This document shows, piece after piece, positions 10,406 through 20,632 of a DNA stretch of 40,371 nucleotides. The position numbers and the translations under genes are program-made. Source of the DNA: JBGPJM01 sp041485385 (GTDB taxonomy: Bacteria; Planctomycetota; Phycisphaerae; Phycisphaerales; UBA1924); the NCBI GenBank assembly GCA_041485385.1, contig JBGPJM010000021.1, positions 1 through 40,371 of the forward strand. The letters are read 5' to 3'. Every line of letters begins with the position of its first letter. The first letter of the stretch is position 1. The notes under the pieces are model-generated. The model saw nothing but the letters and a program-made list of their open reading frames with translations. It was not told the DNA's origin and did not search any database.

Positions 10406-13400
10406 ATGAGCAAGACGAATCGCCCGTATCGCCCGTATGTCCGTCCGCGTCGCGCCGGGTCGAAGGGCGCCGGTCCGGCCGGTGGGGCGGCGGGCCTGGC
10501 CTCCAGGGCCGGCCAGGGTGGAGGGGGATTCGGCCAGCAGCGGTCGTCGATCGACGTGCTCGATCCGCGGAAGCTGCTGTTCTCGCTGACGGTCACGGCC
10601 AACGACGTGAACCCTGCGACCGGGCTGGGGACGGTCACGGCGCAGTTCGGGTACGTGGCCCCGTTCCTGTTCAGGCCGCTGCCGTTGCCGAACGCGAGCC
10701 CCGACGAGGTAGTGACGGAGGACTTCGACGACGAGATGGGGCCGATGGCGCCGTGGACGATGAACCTGCCGCCGACGCCGCCATCGGGCACGTTCTTCCT
10801 CCAGTCGGACATCCGCATCCGGTACTCGACGATCTCGGCGACGCCGGTGATCCTGACGCCGGATCCGGGCAGCGGGATGATGGATCAGGACCTCGCGGTG
10901 ACGCTCTCGACCAACGACAACGTGTCGTTCGAGTTCTGGCAAGGTGCGACGACGATGACTCCGCGGATGCGGATCGCGAGGAGCGCGACGACGACGATTG
11001 TCGGGCTGAACGTGGACCCGACGATGGGCAGCCGGATCGAGTTGCTGCGCGACGGGGCGGTGGTGCGGACGATCCTCGGGGCGCAGCTCAACGGGATCCG
11101 GCAGGCGGTGCAGGGGGAGCCGGATATGTTCCGGTACACCCTGACGGCGAACGGAGGGTTCGACTCGTTCCGGGTTTCCAGCGCGGCGCTGCCGCCGGAC
11201 AACTCGACCTACTTCGACAACTTCACCATAGAGGAAATCACCGAGACGCTCCCGGGGGGACGGTTCACGGACTTCACGGGTACCCGGATCTTCGGCGCGC
11301 AGGCGGTGCTGACGGGCCCGGTGGGGGCGTCGGCGCGTTTCCTGGACCTGTACGGGCGGGAGATACTGGAGACGATCTTCCTGGACGCGCCGGAGGGCGT
11401 GTCGGTGCCGGACGTGGACCGGAACGACGACGGGGTGCCGGACTTCAACGATGGCTTGGGGAGCGTGGTTTTGACGGGGGTGAACCAGCAGTCGGTGTTG
11501 AGCATGTGGGGCGGGACGATCATGTCCACGGCGATGCCGCCGTTCGTGCTCGCGGGCGTCACCGGCCTGTTCGACAACTTCGAGCAGGCGGGCTTCGGCT
11601 ACGGGGTCGCGCGCATGCCGCCGGACATGCCGCCGGTGCTCGGTCTGCCCCCGGGGCCCGGGTCGATCATCCTGGGCAGCCCGATCGTGCGGGACAACTC
11701 CAGCCCGGCGGCGTACCTGAGCGAGCGCGTGGCGGACCTGTTCCCGGGGGTGGGCGGCGGGGTGGTGGGCGCAGGGTTCAGCATCCCCGACGGGGATTGG
11801 TTCGTGCGCCCGGACCAGGGAATCTTCGTCCCCAACAACGAGACGATGGGTTCCGTGCTGGTGCACGGCATTCTGCACGGCTCGTCGCAGTTCTCCGGGG
11901 CGCTGGGGCGGTTCAACGTGGGGCTGATGCCGGGGTCGCTGTCGGTGAACGGCGATCTCGGGCAGCTCGCGGTCGGCTCCGACGCGGGGATGTGGGTGCG
12001 CGACGACCTGATGACCCCGGTGAACCTTCCCACGCCGGTGAACGAGACGCACGGCGAGATCCACGTGGGCCGGACGGTCGGCCAGCTCGCGATCGCCGGG
12101 CGGTCGGCCATCAACGTCAGCGTCGCGGGCGACATCAACAACACCGCGCGCCAGGCGTTGAACTTCCTGGATTATTCCGAGCAGGAGGTGGTCTACGGCA
12201 TCAACCCGGCGCTGATGGAGCTCGCGGCGGTCAACGCGACCCTGTTCGCCACCGCCCCCGGCCAGCAGGCGGTGGTCTTCGGCAACCGCCTGATGCGGAA
12301 CGACTCGATCACGAGCGCCGAGTACATCGGCTACAACGCCGCCGCGGTGCGTATCTCGGGCCAGCTGGGCCTCCAGGACCCCGTGAACACGAACGAGGAC
12401 GCGGCGGATGTGTACGCGTTCGCGGCCGACGGCTCGACGGACGTGGTGATCGAGGGGAGCTTCGGCGCGTTCCTGCCCACGTTCGGCGGCTTCCTCGGCT
12501 TCCGGGGGCTGGGGTTGTACGCGCGCATCGTGGACCGCGACGGGCGGGTCGTGGCCGCCTCCAGCGCCCCGGACATCTCCGGGCGCAACGCCGGCGTCGG
12601 CACCATCCGGTTCCGCCCGGATCACCCGGACGTGTACTACGTGGTGGTCGGCGACCTCCCCGACGGCAACTTCGCCAGCGGCTCGGCGTACCAGCTCACG
12701 CTCAGCGGGATGGCGCCGACGACGTTCGGCTCGTACCGCTCGGGCGCGGCGACGGGGAACGGCGGCGGGGGGCTCCAGCCCAACGTGATCTCGCTCGGGT
12801 CCGGCTCGATGGGCTCGCTGCGCGTCGGCACCGGGTATTTCTCCAGCACGGGCGGGGAGAACGACACCACCGAGGTGCTGAACAACAACCTCAACGCCGA
12901 CGATCTCCTCCAGTTCAACCAGTGCTCGATCAGCATCCCCGGCAACCTGTACAACATCACCGCGGGCTCGGACGTCAACGGCGCGCAGATCTTCATCGGC
13001 GGCGACCTGGGCGGGTTCGTCACGGGCCTGGCGCCGGCGGCGGGCGTGGGCGTGACGGAGGGCGACTTCACGAGCCTGGACATGACCGTCGGCGGCAGGA
13101 TCGGGCTGCTGGACGTCAAGGGTGGGATCGGCATCGACCAGGACGCGGACCCGGACGCGCGGGGCGGAATCGTGACGATCCGGACGGGGTCCGCGGGCGG
13201 GTCGGGGAGCATCGGCGTGATCTCGGTGGGGGCGTACATCAGCGCCGCCGCGTTCACGCTGAACACGCAACCCGGCTCGACGATCGACGCGTTCCTGGTC
13301 GGCACCAACAACGGCGGGGCGGGGACGGATTTCCCGTCGGAGATCCGCGACGGCCAGCCGTTCATCCACATGGGTCCGGGCTCGGACCTGCGGTTCGCCG

Positions 13401-16400
13401 ATTTCGCGCTCATCCAGCGCGCGGGCGACCCCGACGCGCGCACGCCGCTGGCCTTCGGCCAGACGCTCCAGCTCACCGACGATGCCGGCGCGACGGTGCG
13501 CCTGCGGATCGTCGGCGGGACGACCGCGGCCAACGTGACCTCCAGCGCGCTCATCCGCGTGCTGCCGATCGACGGGTCGCAGGGCGTGGCGATCGCCCGC
13601 ATCGACGTGACGCTCAACGGCGGCGCGAGCCTGCAGATCGACGGACTCACCCCCGGCGTGGCCTCGATCGGGCGGATCAACGTCACCACCGACGGCACGG
13701 GCGGCTCGACCATCATCATCGGCGGCAGCCTGACCGAGATCGACGTGTGGCGGATCGACCAGGTCGCCGGCGCGGCGCTTGCGCAGGTGAGCAACCTGAC
13801 GCCCCACGGCGACATCGTCGCTATGGACCTGCAGGCGCTCAACACGCTGCGGATCGGCACCGGCGACCTCGGGCGCACGCAGACGCATGGCATCGGCCCC
13901 ACGCTGCTGGGGCCGTTCCTCGGCCTGCAGCGCGGGCTGAACCAGACGCTGCGCGGGCCGCTGGGGATCAGCGGCGCGGCGATCGATCCCCCCGGCGCCC
14001 CGCCGGACTGGGACGGCTCGATCTTCACGCCCGTCGCGGTGACCGACTACACGGCGCCCTCGCCGCTGGAGGACCTGGGCTCGCCGCTGGACCCCTACCT
14101 CAACGGGCTGGTGGTGCGCACGGGCGACGTGACGCTGGTGAGCGTGGGCGGGGCGATCGGGGACGTGATCCTGCAGCAGGGCCACCTGATCACGCTGACG
14201 GCCAACGCCGACAACATCTCGGCGCTGGGCGACTTCGACGGGATCATCGGGAATATCTACGCCCCGGTGATCGGGACGGTGGACGTGGGCGACGGCCTTC
14301 TGGGCGAGGGGCCGGGCCCGTTCGCGACCGCGGGCATCTTCGCCGAGGACGACATCGTCCGGGTGGTCGGCTCGCGCCGGCCGGGCCTGGAGATCAACGG
14401 TCTGATCATGGCGGCGAACATCGTCGCGGCGCCGCGCGTGACGATCGGGACGACGGTGGTGTTCCCCACCCCGCTGGCCGTCACCGGCATCGGCCAGGTG
14501 GACGTGCGCAACGGGAGGTACAACAACGCGCTGATCTACGCCGGCCCGCTGGACGACTTCTGGCAGTCGCTGCGGGTGACGGACATGAACTACGCGAGGG
14601 GCGACGTGTCGGTGGTCAACGGGGTGCTCACGGACATGTTCCGCACCGCGGTGCAGGCGCGCAACATCGGGGCGATCACCCTCCAGGCCGGCGCGTTCGA
14701 CGCCTCCTTCGTCGACGCCACGGGGAACATCGGCAACGTCTTCGCGGCCGAGTTCCGCAACACCACCCGCGACGGCGAGCCGGTGGAGTTCCGTGAGAAC
14801 ACCATCCGGGCCACCGGCAACCTGGCGTCGGTCGTCGCCTACAACCTCGCGGGCGATATGGCCGATCTGGTCATCGACATCGGGGGCTCGATCACCGGCG
14901 GCGTCTCGGCCCGCAACCTCGTCCGCGTCGACCTGCAGGTGGACAACACCGTCCAGGAGGTCTTCGCCGCCAACGACGTCCGTGCCGTGAACGTGAACGC
15001 CGGGCGCCTCATCCGGATCTTCGCCACCAGCGACATCCGCTCGACCTCGGTGAACGTCGCCGGGCCCATCATCCAGGTCCTGGCCGGGCAGAACATCACC
15101 TCCTCGCACTTTGCCTCCACGGGGCCAGACGGCCAGATCAACCTCATCCAGAGCCAGTTCTTCCTCACCGGCGAGATCTCCTCCTCCGGCCCGATCGGCA
15201 CGATCACGTCGGTGCGGGGGGATGTCATCGGGAGCATCGTGACCACCGACGGCGACGGCTCGATCCAGCTCCTCAACGCCGGGCACGACCTGCTGGTCTC
15301 CACCGACATCGCCGGCGACGTGGTGCAGATCTCCGCCGGGCGCAACATCGGCCAGCAGGGCGAGCCGCGCGGCAGCCGCGTCATCAACGTCCAGCAGAAC
15401 CTCACCAATATCCTCACGCCCAACGGCCAGATCTACACCGACGTCCGCGTCGGCGAGTCCATCACGGGCGTGATCCGCAACGGGCGCGTCGCGGCCCTGC
15501 CGGGCAACGACCAGGTCTCCAGCGCGACGTTCGTGGCGTACGGGCGCATCAACGCGTTCCAGCTCAACGGCGATTTCAACGGCAGCATCATCAGCGAGTC
15601 GGGCGGGATCGGCAGCGTCCAGATCACGAGCGGCTCGTTCCGGCCGGGCAACCGCATCGAGGCCCACGACGGGTCGATCGACTCGGTCGTCATCATCGGC
15701 GGGCACCTCATGGGCGACATCATCGCCGAGGAGACCATCGGCTCGATCCAGGTGCTCGCGGGCGCCGACGGGTTCTGGGGCGACATCGGGATCAACCCGT
15801 TCCTGTCGCAGTTCAACCCCTTCGACTCGCTGCGCAACCAGCTCCCGTCGGGCGTCGCGGCCGACAACACGTACCAGGGCCCGGCGATCCGCGCCGGCAC
15901 CAACATCGGCCTGATCCAGGTCGAGCGCGGCTCGATGTGGGAGACGTCGATCATCGCCGGCCACTCGGTCGGCCAGGTCCGCGTCGCGGGCGTCATCATG
16001 GACAACAACCCCGGAGGTCCGGGGCTGGGCGGGTTCATCGTCGGCGGCGACTCGGTCGGAATCGTGGACGCCGGCGCCCTGACTCGCAACGTCATCATCC
16101 TGGCCGGCGTCACCGACCTCGGGGCCGACGGGACCCCGGGCGGCGTCGGCGCCAATGCCGACACGGTGCAGTTCGGCCGCATCGGCGACCTGACCTTCCA
16201 CGCCGACACGAACGTTGTGATCATCGCATCGGGCATCAATGCCGGCCCGGACGGGCTGTACGACAACGCGGACGACGCGGTGGCCAACGGCATCTCCTCC
16301 GTCAACTCCGTCACTGTTACCGGCGTCGCGACGAATTCGTTTGTCTTCGCCGACAACGGCATCGGCCCCACCTCCGCCGGGATCGTCCGGGGCGGGCCGG

Positions 16401-19400
16401 GCCTGCACCAAGCCGAGCCCAACAAGGTCATCGAGTTCGTGCCGCCGGCGTCCGAGCAGGTGCCGGCGCTGGGCCTGGCCTTTACGACGGCCGCGGGCGA
16501 GACGGGCACCATCACCCTCACCGGGCCGGGGCAGGCGTACTGGAACGCCACGCTGGGCCGCCTGGCGCTGATCAACACGACGCTGGTCTCGACCCTGGTG
16601 GTCTCGACCAACCAGAACCAGCTGACGAACTTCACCGTCATCAGCAACGACGGCTCGTCGATCGGCCTGGCGAGCATCCGGGCCAACCTCGTCGGGAACT
16701 CCAACTTCTACTTCGACGGCTACGTCGGGTTCGTCGAGTTCGGCGGGCTGAACATGACCGGCTCGATCGGGGCCGGCAACGACATCGGCGCACTCGTCGT
16801 CGGCCCGATCACGCGCGGCACGATCGACGCCAACCACATCCAGTCGATCGTCGTCGGCGGCGACTTCGGCACGCGGAGCCAGACGGGCGAGGCGAATATC
16901 CGCCTGCTCTCCGGCGGGTCGATCGTCATCGGCGGTAACGACTCGGGGCTCATCAGCGTCAAGCGCGACCTGGGCTCGGTAAACGTGGCGGGCGCGATCG
17001 ACCGGGGCGCGATCCGGTCCGGGCGGTCGATCGGCCTGCTGCTGGGCGCCTCCATGTCCGAGTCGCGCGTGTCGGCCCGCAACGACGTGAGCGTCGTGCG
17101 GATCAACGGCGACGTGTTCGACTCGTTCATCTACGCCGGGGCCGACCTGGGCTCGGACGGAGCGTTCGGCGGGACGGGCACCGCGGCCGACGTGGTCACC
17201 AACGGCAACATCTCCTCGGTGTTCGTCGGCGGGAACTTCCTTGAGTCCGACATCGCCGCGGGCGTCTTGCGCGGGCCCGACGGGTTCCTGGGCACGGCCG
17301 ACGACGAGATCGACGAGGGCCACTCCAACATCGGGCCGGTCACGATCGCCGGCTCGCTGGTGGGCTCCACGTTCGACTCCGAGTCCTACCGCGTCGTCTC
17401 CAACGGGACGGTGGGCACGGTGCGCGTGGCCGGCCAGCCGTTCAGCGGGCAGGGCAACTTCCGCGTCAACCGCATCGACGCCCGGCCCAACGCGCTGCGC
17501 GTCATGGACCTGAGCGTCACCGAGGACAGCCGCGTCTATACCGCCCGCATCACCTTCAACCAGCCGGTCGACCAGAGCACGATCTCGGCGGCCCTCAACG
17601 TCTTCGAGGTCCGCAACAGCGGGGCCGTCACCATCCGCCTCTCCGAGGATGTCGACTACTCGGTCACCTACGACGCCAGCACGAACTCGGCGCTGGTGAC
17701 GTTCTCCCGGACCGTGACCGAGCGGTCGCTCCCGCAGACCAACGGCCTCCCCGGGCCGGGCGTCTACCGCTTCAACCTGGACGCGAGTATCCTCCGCGGC
17801 CAGACGCAGAACGCCCTCCTGGACGGCAACGGCGACGGTGTGCCGGTCCCGGGCGATAACTTCTCCGGCGACGCCATCGTCGGCGACGCGGGCGACAAGC
17901 TCGTCAACAACACCGTCGTCACCGGCGGGCACACGATCGATTTCTACGCGGCCACCGACCTGAACCTGGTGATGGACAACAACTTCACCCCCGACGGCCA
18001 GCCCGACGTCAACAGCACGGTCATCATCCGCGGGACCATCGGCGACCACCAGGACCAGGACATCAACCTCTTCCGCGCCGCGGGCGACGTGGACCTGTAC
18101 CGGATCACGCTCCGCGCCGGTCAGATCCTGCGTATGGGCGCCATGCAGGGCGTGGCCCAGCTCGCCGACCGCGAGCTCCTGGACCTCAACGGCCAGCCCC
18201 TCACGGGCACCAACGCCATGGCCCAGCAGCTCCCCGGCGAGCCCGGCGACGTGTCCGACCTGACGTTCGAGCAGCAGTTCCTCATCAAGCAGACCGGCAC
18301 GTACTTCATCGGCGTCGCCTCCAACTTCGCGCTCGTGAACGTCGCCGACCCGAGCAACGTCGCCAACATCTCCACGCTCCCCGGCGCCACGGGCGGCTAC
18401 AGCTTCACCGTCCGGGTGTTCGACGACGGCGACACGGGCTTCGCGGGCGACACGGACTCCGGCAACGGCGTGGGCGTGATGAACGCCCCGGCGCCGTCGG
18501 CCTTCGCCGGGTCCGACGGCCTGCTCAACACCGCCGACGATCGCGCATCGCTGACGACGGGCCTGTACACCTTCACCCTCAGCGCCGGCGCCGACGGCGT
18601 CAGGGGCACGGCCGACGACCTGGTCTCCGGCACAAACGGCTCGGGCATCACCTCGCAGCGCACCAGCGGGCCGGACGGCCTCTTCGGCACCGCCGACGAC
18701 CGGATCATCTCCTTCGTCGGCGCCTCCATCGGCGAGGGCGGCTTCGCCGGCGTGCCCACCGACGTCATCCCCGACGTCGACGTCTTCCACCTCAACAACG
18801 GCGATCCCATCCTCCCCGGCACGCACATCCGGGCCACCCTGCAGCTCACCGAGCTGGGCTCCAACATCGGCCTCTCGCCCAACCCCACGGTGCTGGACCT
18901 CCGCGGCGACGTGCAGTTCGCGCTCTTCGAGACCTCGACCTCCGTGGGTGTCGACGACGCGCTGCTGGTGGCCTCGCCCACCGACGTGCTCCCCGTCGGC
19001 GGCACGCCCAACACCGTCACGACCGACGGCATCACCAGCTATGGCTACGACGCGAGCGGCGACTTCTTCATCGACTTCATCGTCCCCGGGCGCCAGGGCA
19101 TCCCCGGCGCCACGCCCGCCAAGTACGCCCTGTACATCCAGGGCGCTATCCGCTCCGACTACAGCCTCGAGATCATCACCCAGGGCGTCACCATCCCGAC
19201 GCGCTCCACGCAGAACATCCTGCTGGAGACCCACGGCGGCACCATCGACTGGCTCGAGGCGGGACGCGGCGTGACCACTGACTTGGGCGCCTTCCGCACC
19301 TCCGTCGTCGGCTTCTCCGGCCTCATCGGCGCGCAGACCGTCGACAACTACGTGCTGACCAGCCTGCTCTCCAGCCTGGACGACATCTTCACGGCCGCCA

Positions 19401-19888
19401 ACATCGACATACGCCTCTCCACCAACCCCGCGGCCTTCGAGGGGCAGGACTTCTCGACGGTCTTCCTCACCGGCAACAACGAGCCGACGGCGTTCTTCAA
19501 CAACGGCACGTTCGGGGCGTCCCAGCACTCCGACCCCTTCAACGCCGACCGCAACGACGAGGCGGTCGTCTTCATGCCGCAGCTCAGCGTGCTGGGCAAC
19601 CCGCCCACCCGCGCCGGCGTGGACAGCTTCGTGCAGTCGCTTACCGCCGCCGTCGCGCGCCGGGTGGGCGAGCTGGTGGGCCTGCGGACGCTCGACGACG
19701 CCAGCGCGCCGGCGACGGAGCCGATGGGGGCGACCTCGGTCGAGAACGTGCCCGGATCGCCGTACCGCTTCTCCAACGCGACGGTCAATCTTTCGGCCAA
19801 CTTCGACGCCCTCGCCGACACCAACTTCTTCCTGGGCCAGCAGAGCAGCGGCGACCTCCTCGACAGGATCCTGGCCGCGAGGTTCTGA
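10406..19888 (+). CDS. Giant secreted/surface beta-repeat protein with PPC domains and degenerate metzincin-like C-terminus
   Basis: This 3160-aa protein starts at ATG 10406, with AGGAG 5 bases upstream. A basic, Gly/Ala-rich N-terminus leads to VLDPRKLLFSLTV (51-63), a variant of the planctomycete LEPR-XLL export-associated signal. A PPC-like beta domain lies near 655-770 (EDAADVYAFAADG to VYYVVVGDLPDG). Most of residues 800-2350 is short beta repeats of about 20 residues with GxIGxIxVxGxV-type phrases, suggesting a right-handed beta helix or solenoid. Seven DGxxxTADD-like Asp-rich loops and DRNDDG/DGNGDG segments look calcium-binding. A second PPC-like domain is near 2550-2670 (DVDLYRITLRAGQ). 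The C-terminus (about 2930-3160) resembles the metzincin-type domain of planctomycete surface proteins but has RRVGELVGLRT where HExGHxxGLxH is expected. It probably acts as an adhesin or cell-surface structural protein; enzyme activity is unlikely. Confidence 0.85.
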   Translation: MSKTNRPYRPYVRPRRAGSKGAGPAGGAAGLASRAGQGGGGFGQQRSSIDVLDPRKLLFSLTVTANDVNPATGLGTVTAQFGYVAPFLFRPLPLPNASPDEVVTEDFDDEMGPMAPWTMNLPPTPPSGTFFLQSDIRIRYSTISATPVILTPDPGSGMMDQDLAVTLSTNDNVSFEFWQGATTMTPRMRIARSATTTIVGLNVDPTMGSRIELLRDGAVVRTILGAQLNGIRQAVQGEPDMFRYTLTANGGFDSFRVSSAALPPDNSTYFDNFTIEEITETLPGGRFTDFTGTRIFGAQAVLTGPVGASARFLDLYGREILETIFLDAPEGVSVPDVDRNDDGVPDFNDGLGSVVLTGVNQQSVLSMWGGTIMSTAMPPFVLAGVTGLFDNFEQAGFGYGVARMPPDMPPVLGLPPGPGSIILGSPIVRDNSSPAAYLSERVADLFPGVGGGVVGAGFSIPDGDWFVRPDQGIFVPNNETMGSVLVHGILHGSSQFSGALGRFNVGLMPGSLSVNGDLGQLAVGSDAGMWVRDDLMTPVNLPTPVNETHGEIHVGRTVGQLAIAGRSAINVSVAGDINNTARQALNFLDYSEQEVVYGINPALMELAAVNATLFATAPGQQAVVFGNRLMRNDSITSAEYIGYNAAAVRISGQLGLQDPVNTNEDAADVYAFAADGSTDVVIEGSFGAFLPTFGGFLGFRGLGLYARIVDRDGRVVAASSAPDISGRNAGVGTIRFRPDHPDVYYVVVGDLPDGNFASGSAYQLTLSGMAPTTFGSYRSGAATGNGGGGLQPNVISLGSGSMGSLRVGTGYFSSTGGENDTTEVLNNNLNADDLLQFNQCSISIPGNLYNITAGSDVNGAQIFIGGDLGGFVTGLAPAAGVGVTEGDFTSLDMTVGGRIGLLDVKGGIGIDQDADPDARGGIVTIRTGSAGGSGSIGVISVGAYISAAAFTLNTQPGSTIDAFLVGTNNGGAGTDFPSEIRDGQPFIHMGPGSDLRFADFALIQRAGDPDARTPLAFGQTLQLTDDAGATVRLRIVGGTTAANVTSSALIRVLPIDGSQGVAIARIDVTLNGGASLQIDGLTPGVASIGRINVTTDGTGGSTIIIGGSLTEIDVWRIDQVAGAALAQVSNLTPHGDIVAMDLQALNTLRIGTGDLGRTQTHGIGPTLLGPFLGLQRGLNQTLRGPLGISGAAIDPPGAPPDWDGSIFTPVAVTDYTAPSPLEDLGSPLDPYLNGLVVRTGDVTLVSVGGAIGDVILQQGHLITLTANADNISALGDFDGIIGNIYAPVIGTVDVGDGLLGEGPGPFATAGIFAEDDIVRVVGSRRPGLEINGLIMAANIVAAPRVTIGTTVVFPTPLAVTGIGQVDVRNGRYNNALIYAGPLDDFWQSLRVTDMNYARGDVSVVNGVLTDMFRTAVQARNIGAITLQAGAFDASFVDATGNIGNVFAAEFRNTTRDGEPVEFRENTIRATGNLASVVAYNLAGDMADLVIDIGGSITGGVSARNLVRVDLQVDNTVQEVFAANDVRAVNVNAGRLIRIFATSDIRSTSVNVAGPIIQVLAGQNITSSHFASTGPDGQINLIQSQFFLTGEISSSGPIGTITSVRGDVIGSIVTTDGDGSIQLLNAGHDLLVSTDIAGDVVQISAGRNIGQQGEPRGSRVINVQQNLTNILTPNGQIYTDVRVGESITGVIRNGRVAALPGNDQVSSATFVAYGRINAFQLNGDFNGSIISESGGIGSVQITSGSFRPGNRIEAHDGSIDSVVIIGGHLMGDIIAEETIGSIQVLAGADGFWGDIGINPFLSQFNPFDSLRNQLPSGVAADNTYQGPAIRAGTNIGLIQVERGSMWETSIIAGHSVGQVRVAGVIMDNNPGGPGLGGFIVGGDSVGIVDAGALTRNVIILAGVTDLGADGTPGGVGANADTVQFGRIGDLTFHADTNVVIIASGINAGPDGLYDNADDAVANGISSVNSVTVTGVATNSFVFADNGIGPTSAGIVRGGPGLHQAEPNKVIEFVPPASEQVPALGLAFTTAAGETGTITLTGPGQAYWNATLGRLALINTTLVSTLVVSTNQNQLTNFTVISNDGSSIGLASIRANLVGNSNFYFDGYVGFVEFGGLNMTGSIGAGNDIGALVVGPITRGTIDANHIQSIVVGGDFGTRSQTGEANIRLLSGGSIVIGGNDSGLISVKRDLGSVNVAGAIDRGAIRSGRSIGLLLGASMSESRVSARNDVSVVRINGDVFDSFIYAGADLGSDGAFGGTGTAADVVTNGNISSVFVGGNFLESDIAAGVLRGPDGFLGTADDEIDEGHSNIGPVTIAGSLVGSTFDSESYRVVSNGTVGTVRVAGQPFSGQGNFRVNRIDARPNALRVMDLSVTEDSRVYTARITFNQPVDQSTISAALNVFEVRNSGAVTIRLSEDVDYSVTYDASTNSALVTFSRTVTERSLPQTNGLPGPGVYRFNLDASILRGQTQNALLDGNGDGVPVPGDNFSGDAIVGDAGDKLVNNTVVTGGHTIDFYAATDLNLVMDNNFTPDGQPDVNSTVIIRGTIGDHQDQDINLFRAAGDVDLYRITLRAGQILRMGAMQGVAQLADRELLDLNGQPLTGTNAMAQQLPGEPGDVSDLTFEQQFLIKQTGTYFIGVASNFALVNVADPSNVANISTLPGATGGYSFTVRVFDDGDTGFAGDTDSGNGVGVMNAPAPSAFAGSDGLLNTADDRASLTTGLYTFTLSAGADGVRGTADDLVSGTNGSGITSQRTSGPDGLFGTADDRIISFVGASIGEGGFAGVPTDVIPDVDVFHLNNGDPILPGTHIRATLQLTELGSNIGLSPNPTVLDLRGDVQFALFETSTSVGVDDALLVASPTDVLPVGGTPNTVTTDGITSYGYDASGDFFIDFIVPGRQGIPGATPAKYALYIQGAIRSDYSLEIITQGVTIPTRSTQNILLETHGGTIDWLEAGRGVTTDLGAFRTSVVGFSGLIGAQTVDNYVLTSLLSSLDDIFTAANIDIRLSTNPAAFEGQDFSTVFLTGNNEPTAFFNNGTFGASQHSDPFNADRNDEAVVFMPQLSVLGNPPTRAGVDSFVQSLTAAVARRVGELVGLRTLDDASAPATEPMGATSVENVPGSPYRFSNATVNLSANFDALADTNFFLGQQSSGDLLDRILAARF

Positions 19889-19921
19889 TCCCTCTGCTCC
19901 GGGCAGCCGTCCACAAACCCC

Positions 19922-19949
19922 GAGCCCGCGGCCGGCAAGCCGCGGGCTC
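19922..19949. terminator. Strong bidirectional hairpin terminator
   Basis: GAGCCCGCGGC/GCCGCGGGCTC is a perfect 11-bp stem with loop CGGCAA, starting 33 bases after the giant gene's stop. TATTCAT follows on the plus strand and GGGTTTGTGG on the minus strand. It lies between convergent genes and could end both transcripts. Confidence 0.7.
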
Positions 19950-19974
19950 TATTCATGAGGGGGCGCCCTCCGCC

Positions 19975-20541
19975 TCAGCCCCTGGCGCACGCCGCATCGC
20001 GCGGTGCGCCGGCGCGGTTCCATGGCAGCTTCGCGACGATGAGCGCCAGGCCGCAGGTCCCGGTGGCGCCGGCGAAGAGCAGGCCGGTGCCGAAGAAGGC
20101 GCTCAGGGAGAGGAACCACGGCGAGACCAGCACCCCCAGGGCGGTGCCGGCAAGGACGCCGGCGCCGATGATGATCTGGACCTGGCGCATGACGCTGATC
20201 GCCGGGCCGCGCCCGATCTCGGTCGGCAGGCCGGATTTCTTCCAGGCCTCGATCCCGCCGGCGATGCACGCGACGTCGGTCTGCCCGGCGGCGATGAGGC
20301 GTTCCCGGGCCTCGGCCGCGCGCGTGCCGGAGCGGCAGTGCAGGAGGACGCGGGCGGCGCCGTCCCGGTGCAACCGGGCCGGATCAAGCCCCGAGAGTGG
20401 CACGAGCCGGGCGCCGGGGATGTGTTCGCGCGCGTACTCGTCGGGATCGCGGACGTCGATGAGGAGGGTGTGGCCCTCGTCGAGCCAGGCCTTGGCGGTC
20501 CTCGGATCGACTTCTCGGAGCTGGGTTGCGGTGCCGGTCAT
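19975..20541 (-). CDS. YgaP-like rhodanese with C-terminal DUF2892 membrane domain
   Basis: This 188-aa protein joins a rhodanese domain (residues 5-105) to a two-helix membrane domain. The rhodanese has LIDVRDPDEYAREHIPGA and the active-site loop HCRSGTRA with Cys69, the residue that takes up sulfane sulfur. The C-terminal part (ISVMRQVQIIIGAGVLAGTA and the following Cys-containing helix) matches DUF2892. This is the layout of E. coli YgaP (174 aa), an inner-membrane rhodanese implicated in sulfur or nitrosothiol chemistry. I chose ATG 20541 because AAAGGA lies 8 bases upstream; an ATG at 20550 would overlap that site. It follows the VWA gene on the same strand after 91 bases and may have its own promoter. 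The family call is firm; the substrate is unknown. Confidence 0.9.
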   Translation of the reverse strand: MTGTATQLREVDPRTAKAWLDEGHTLLIDVRDPDEYAREHIPGARLVPLSGLDPARLHRDGAARVLLHCRSGTRAAEARERLIAAGQTDVACIAGGIEAWKKSGLPTEIGRGPAISVMRQVQIIIGAGVLAGTALGVLVSPWFLSLSAFFGTGLLFAGATGTCGLALIVAKLPWNRAGAPRDAACARG

Positions 20542-20632
20542 GGGGTGCATCCTTTGCTGATCCGGAATGCTTGGCGAGCGCCGCGGCGCGGCCACCGGGG
20601 AAACCTCCCTGACTTGGTCCATCGGCCGACGT

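Noticed and set aside
10085..19528. A 3147-codon open frame antisense to the giant gene
   Set aside because: It has no domain-like sequence, is Val/Asp/Gly/Arg-rich, and mirrors the codon bias of the plus-strand gene, which has real motifs and a good ribosome-binding site. Long antisense frames are expected at this GC content.
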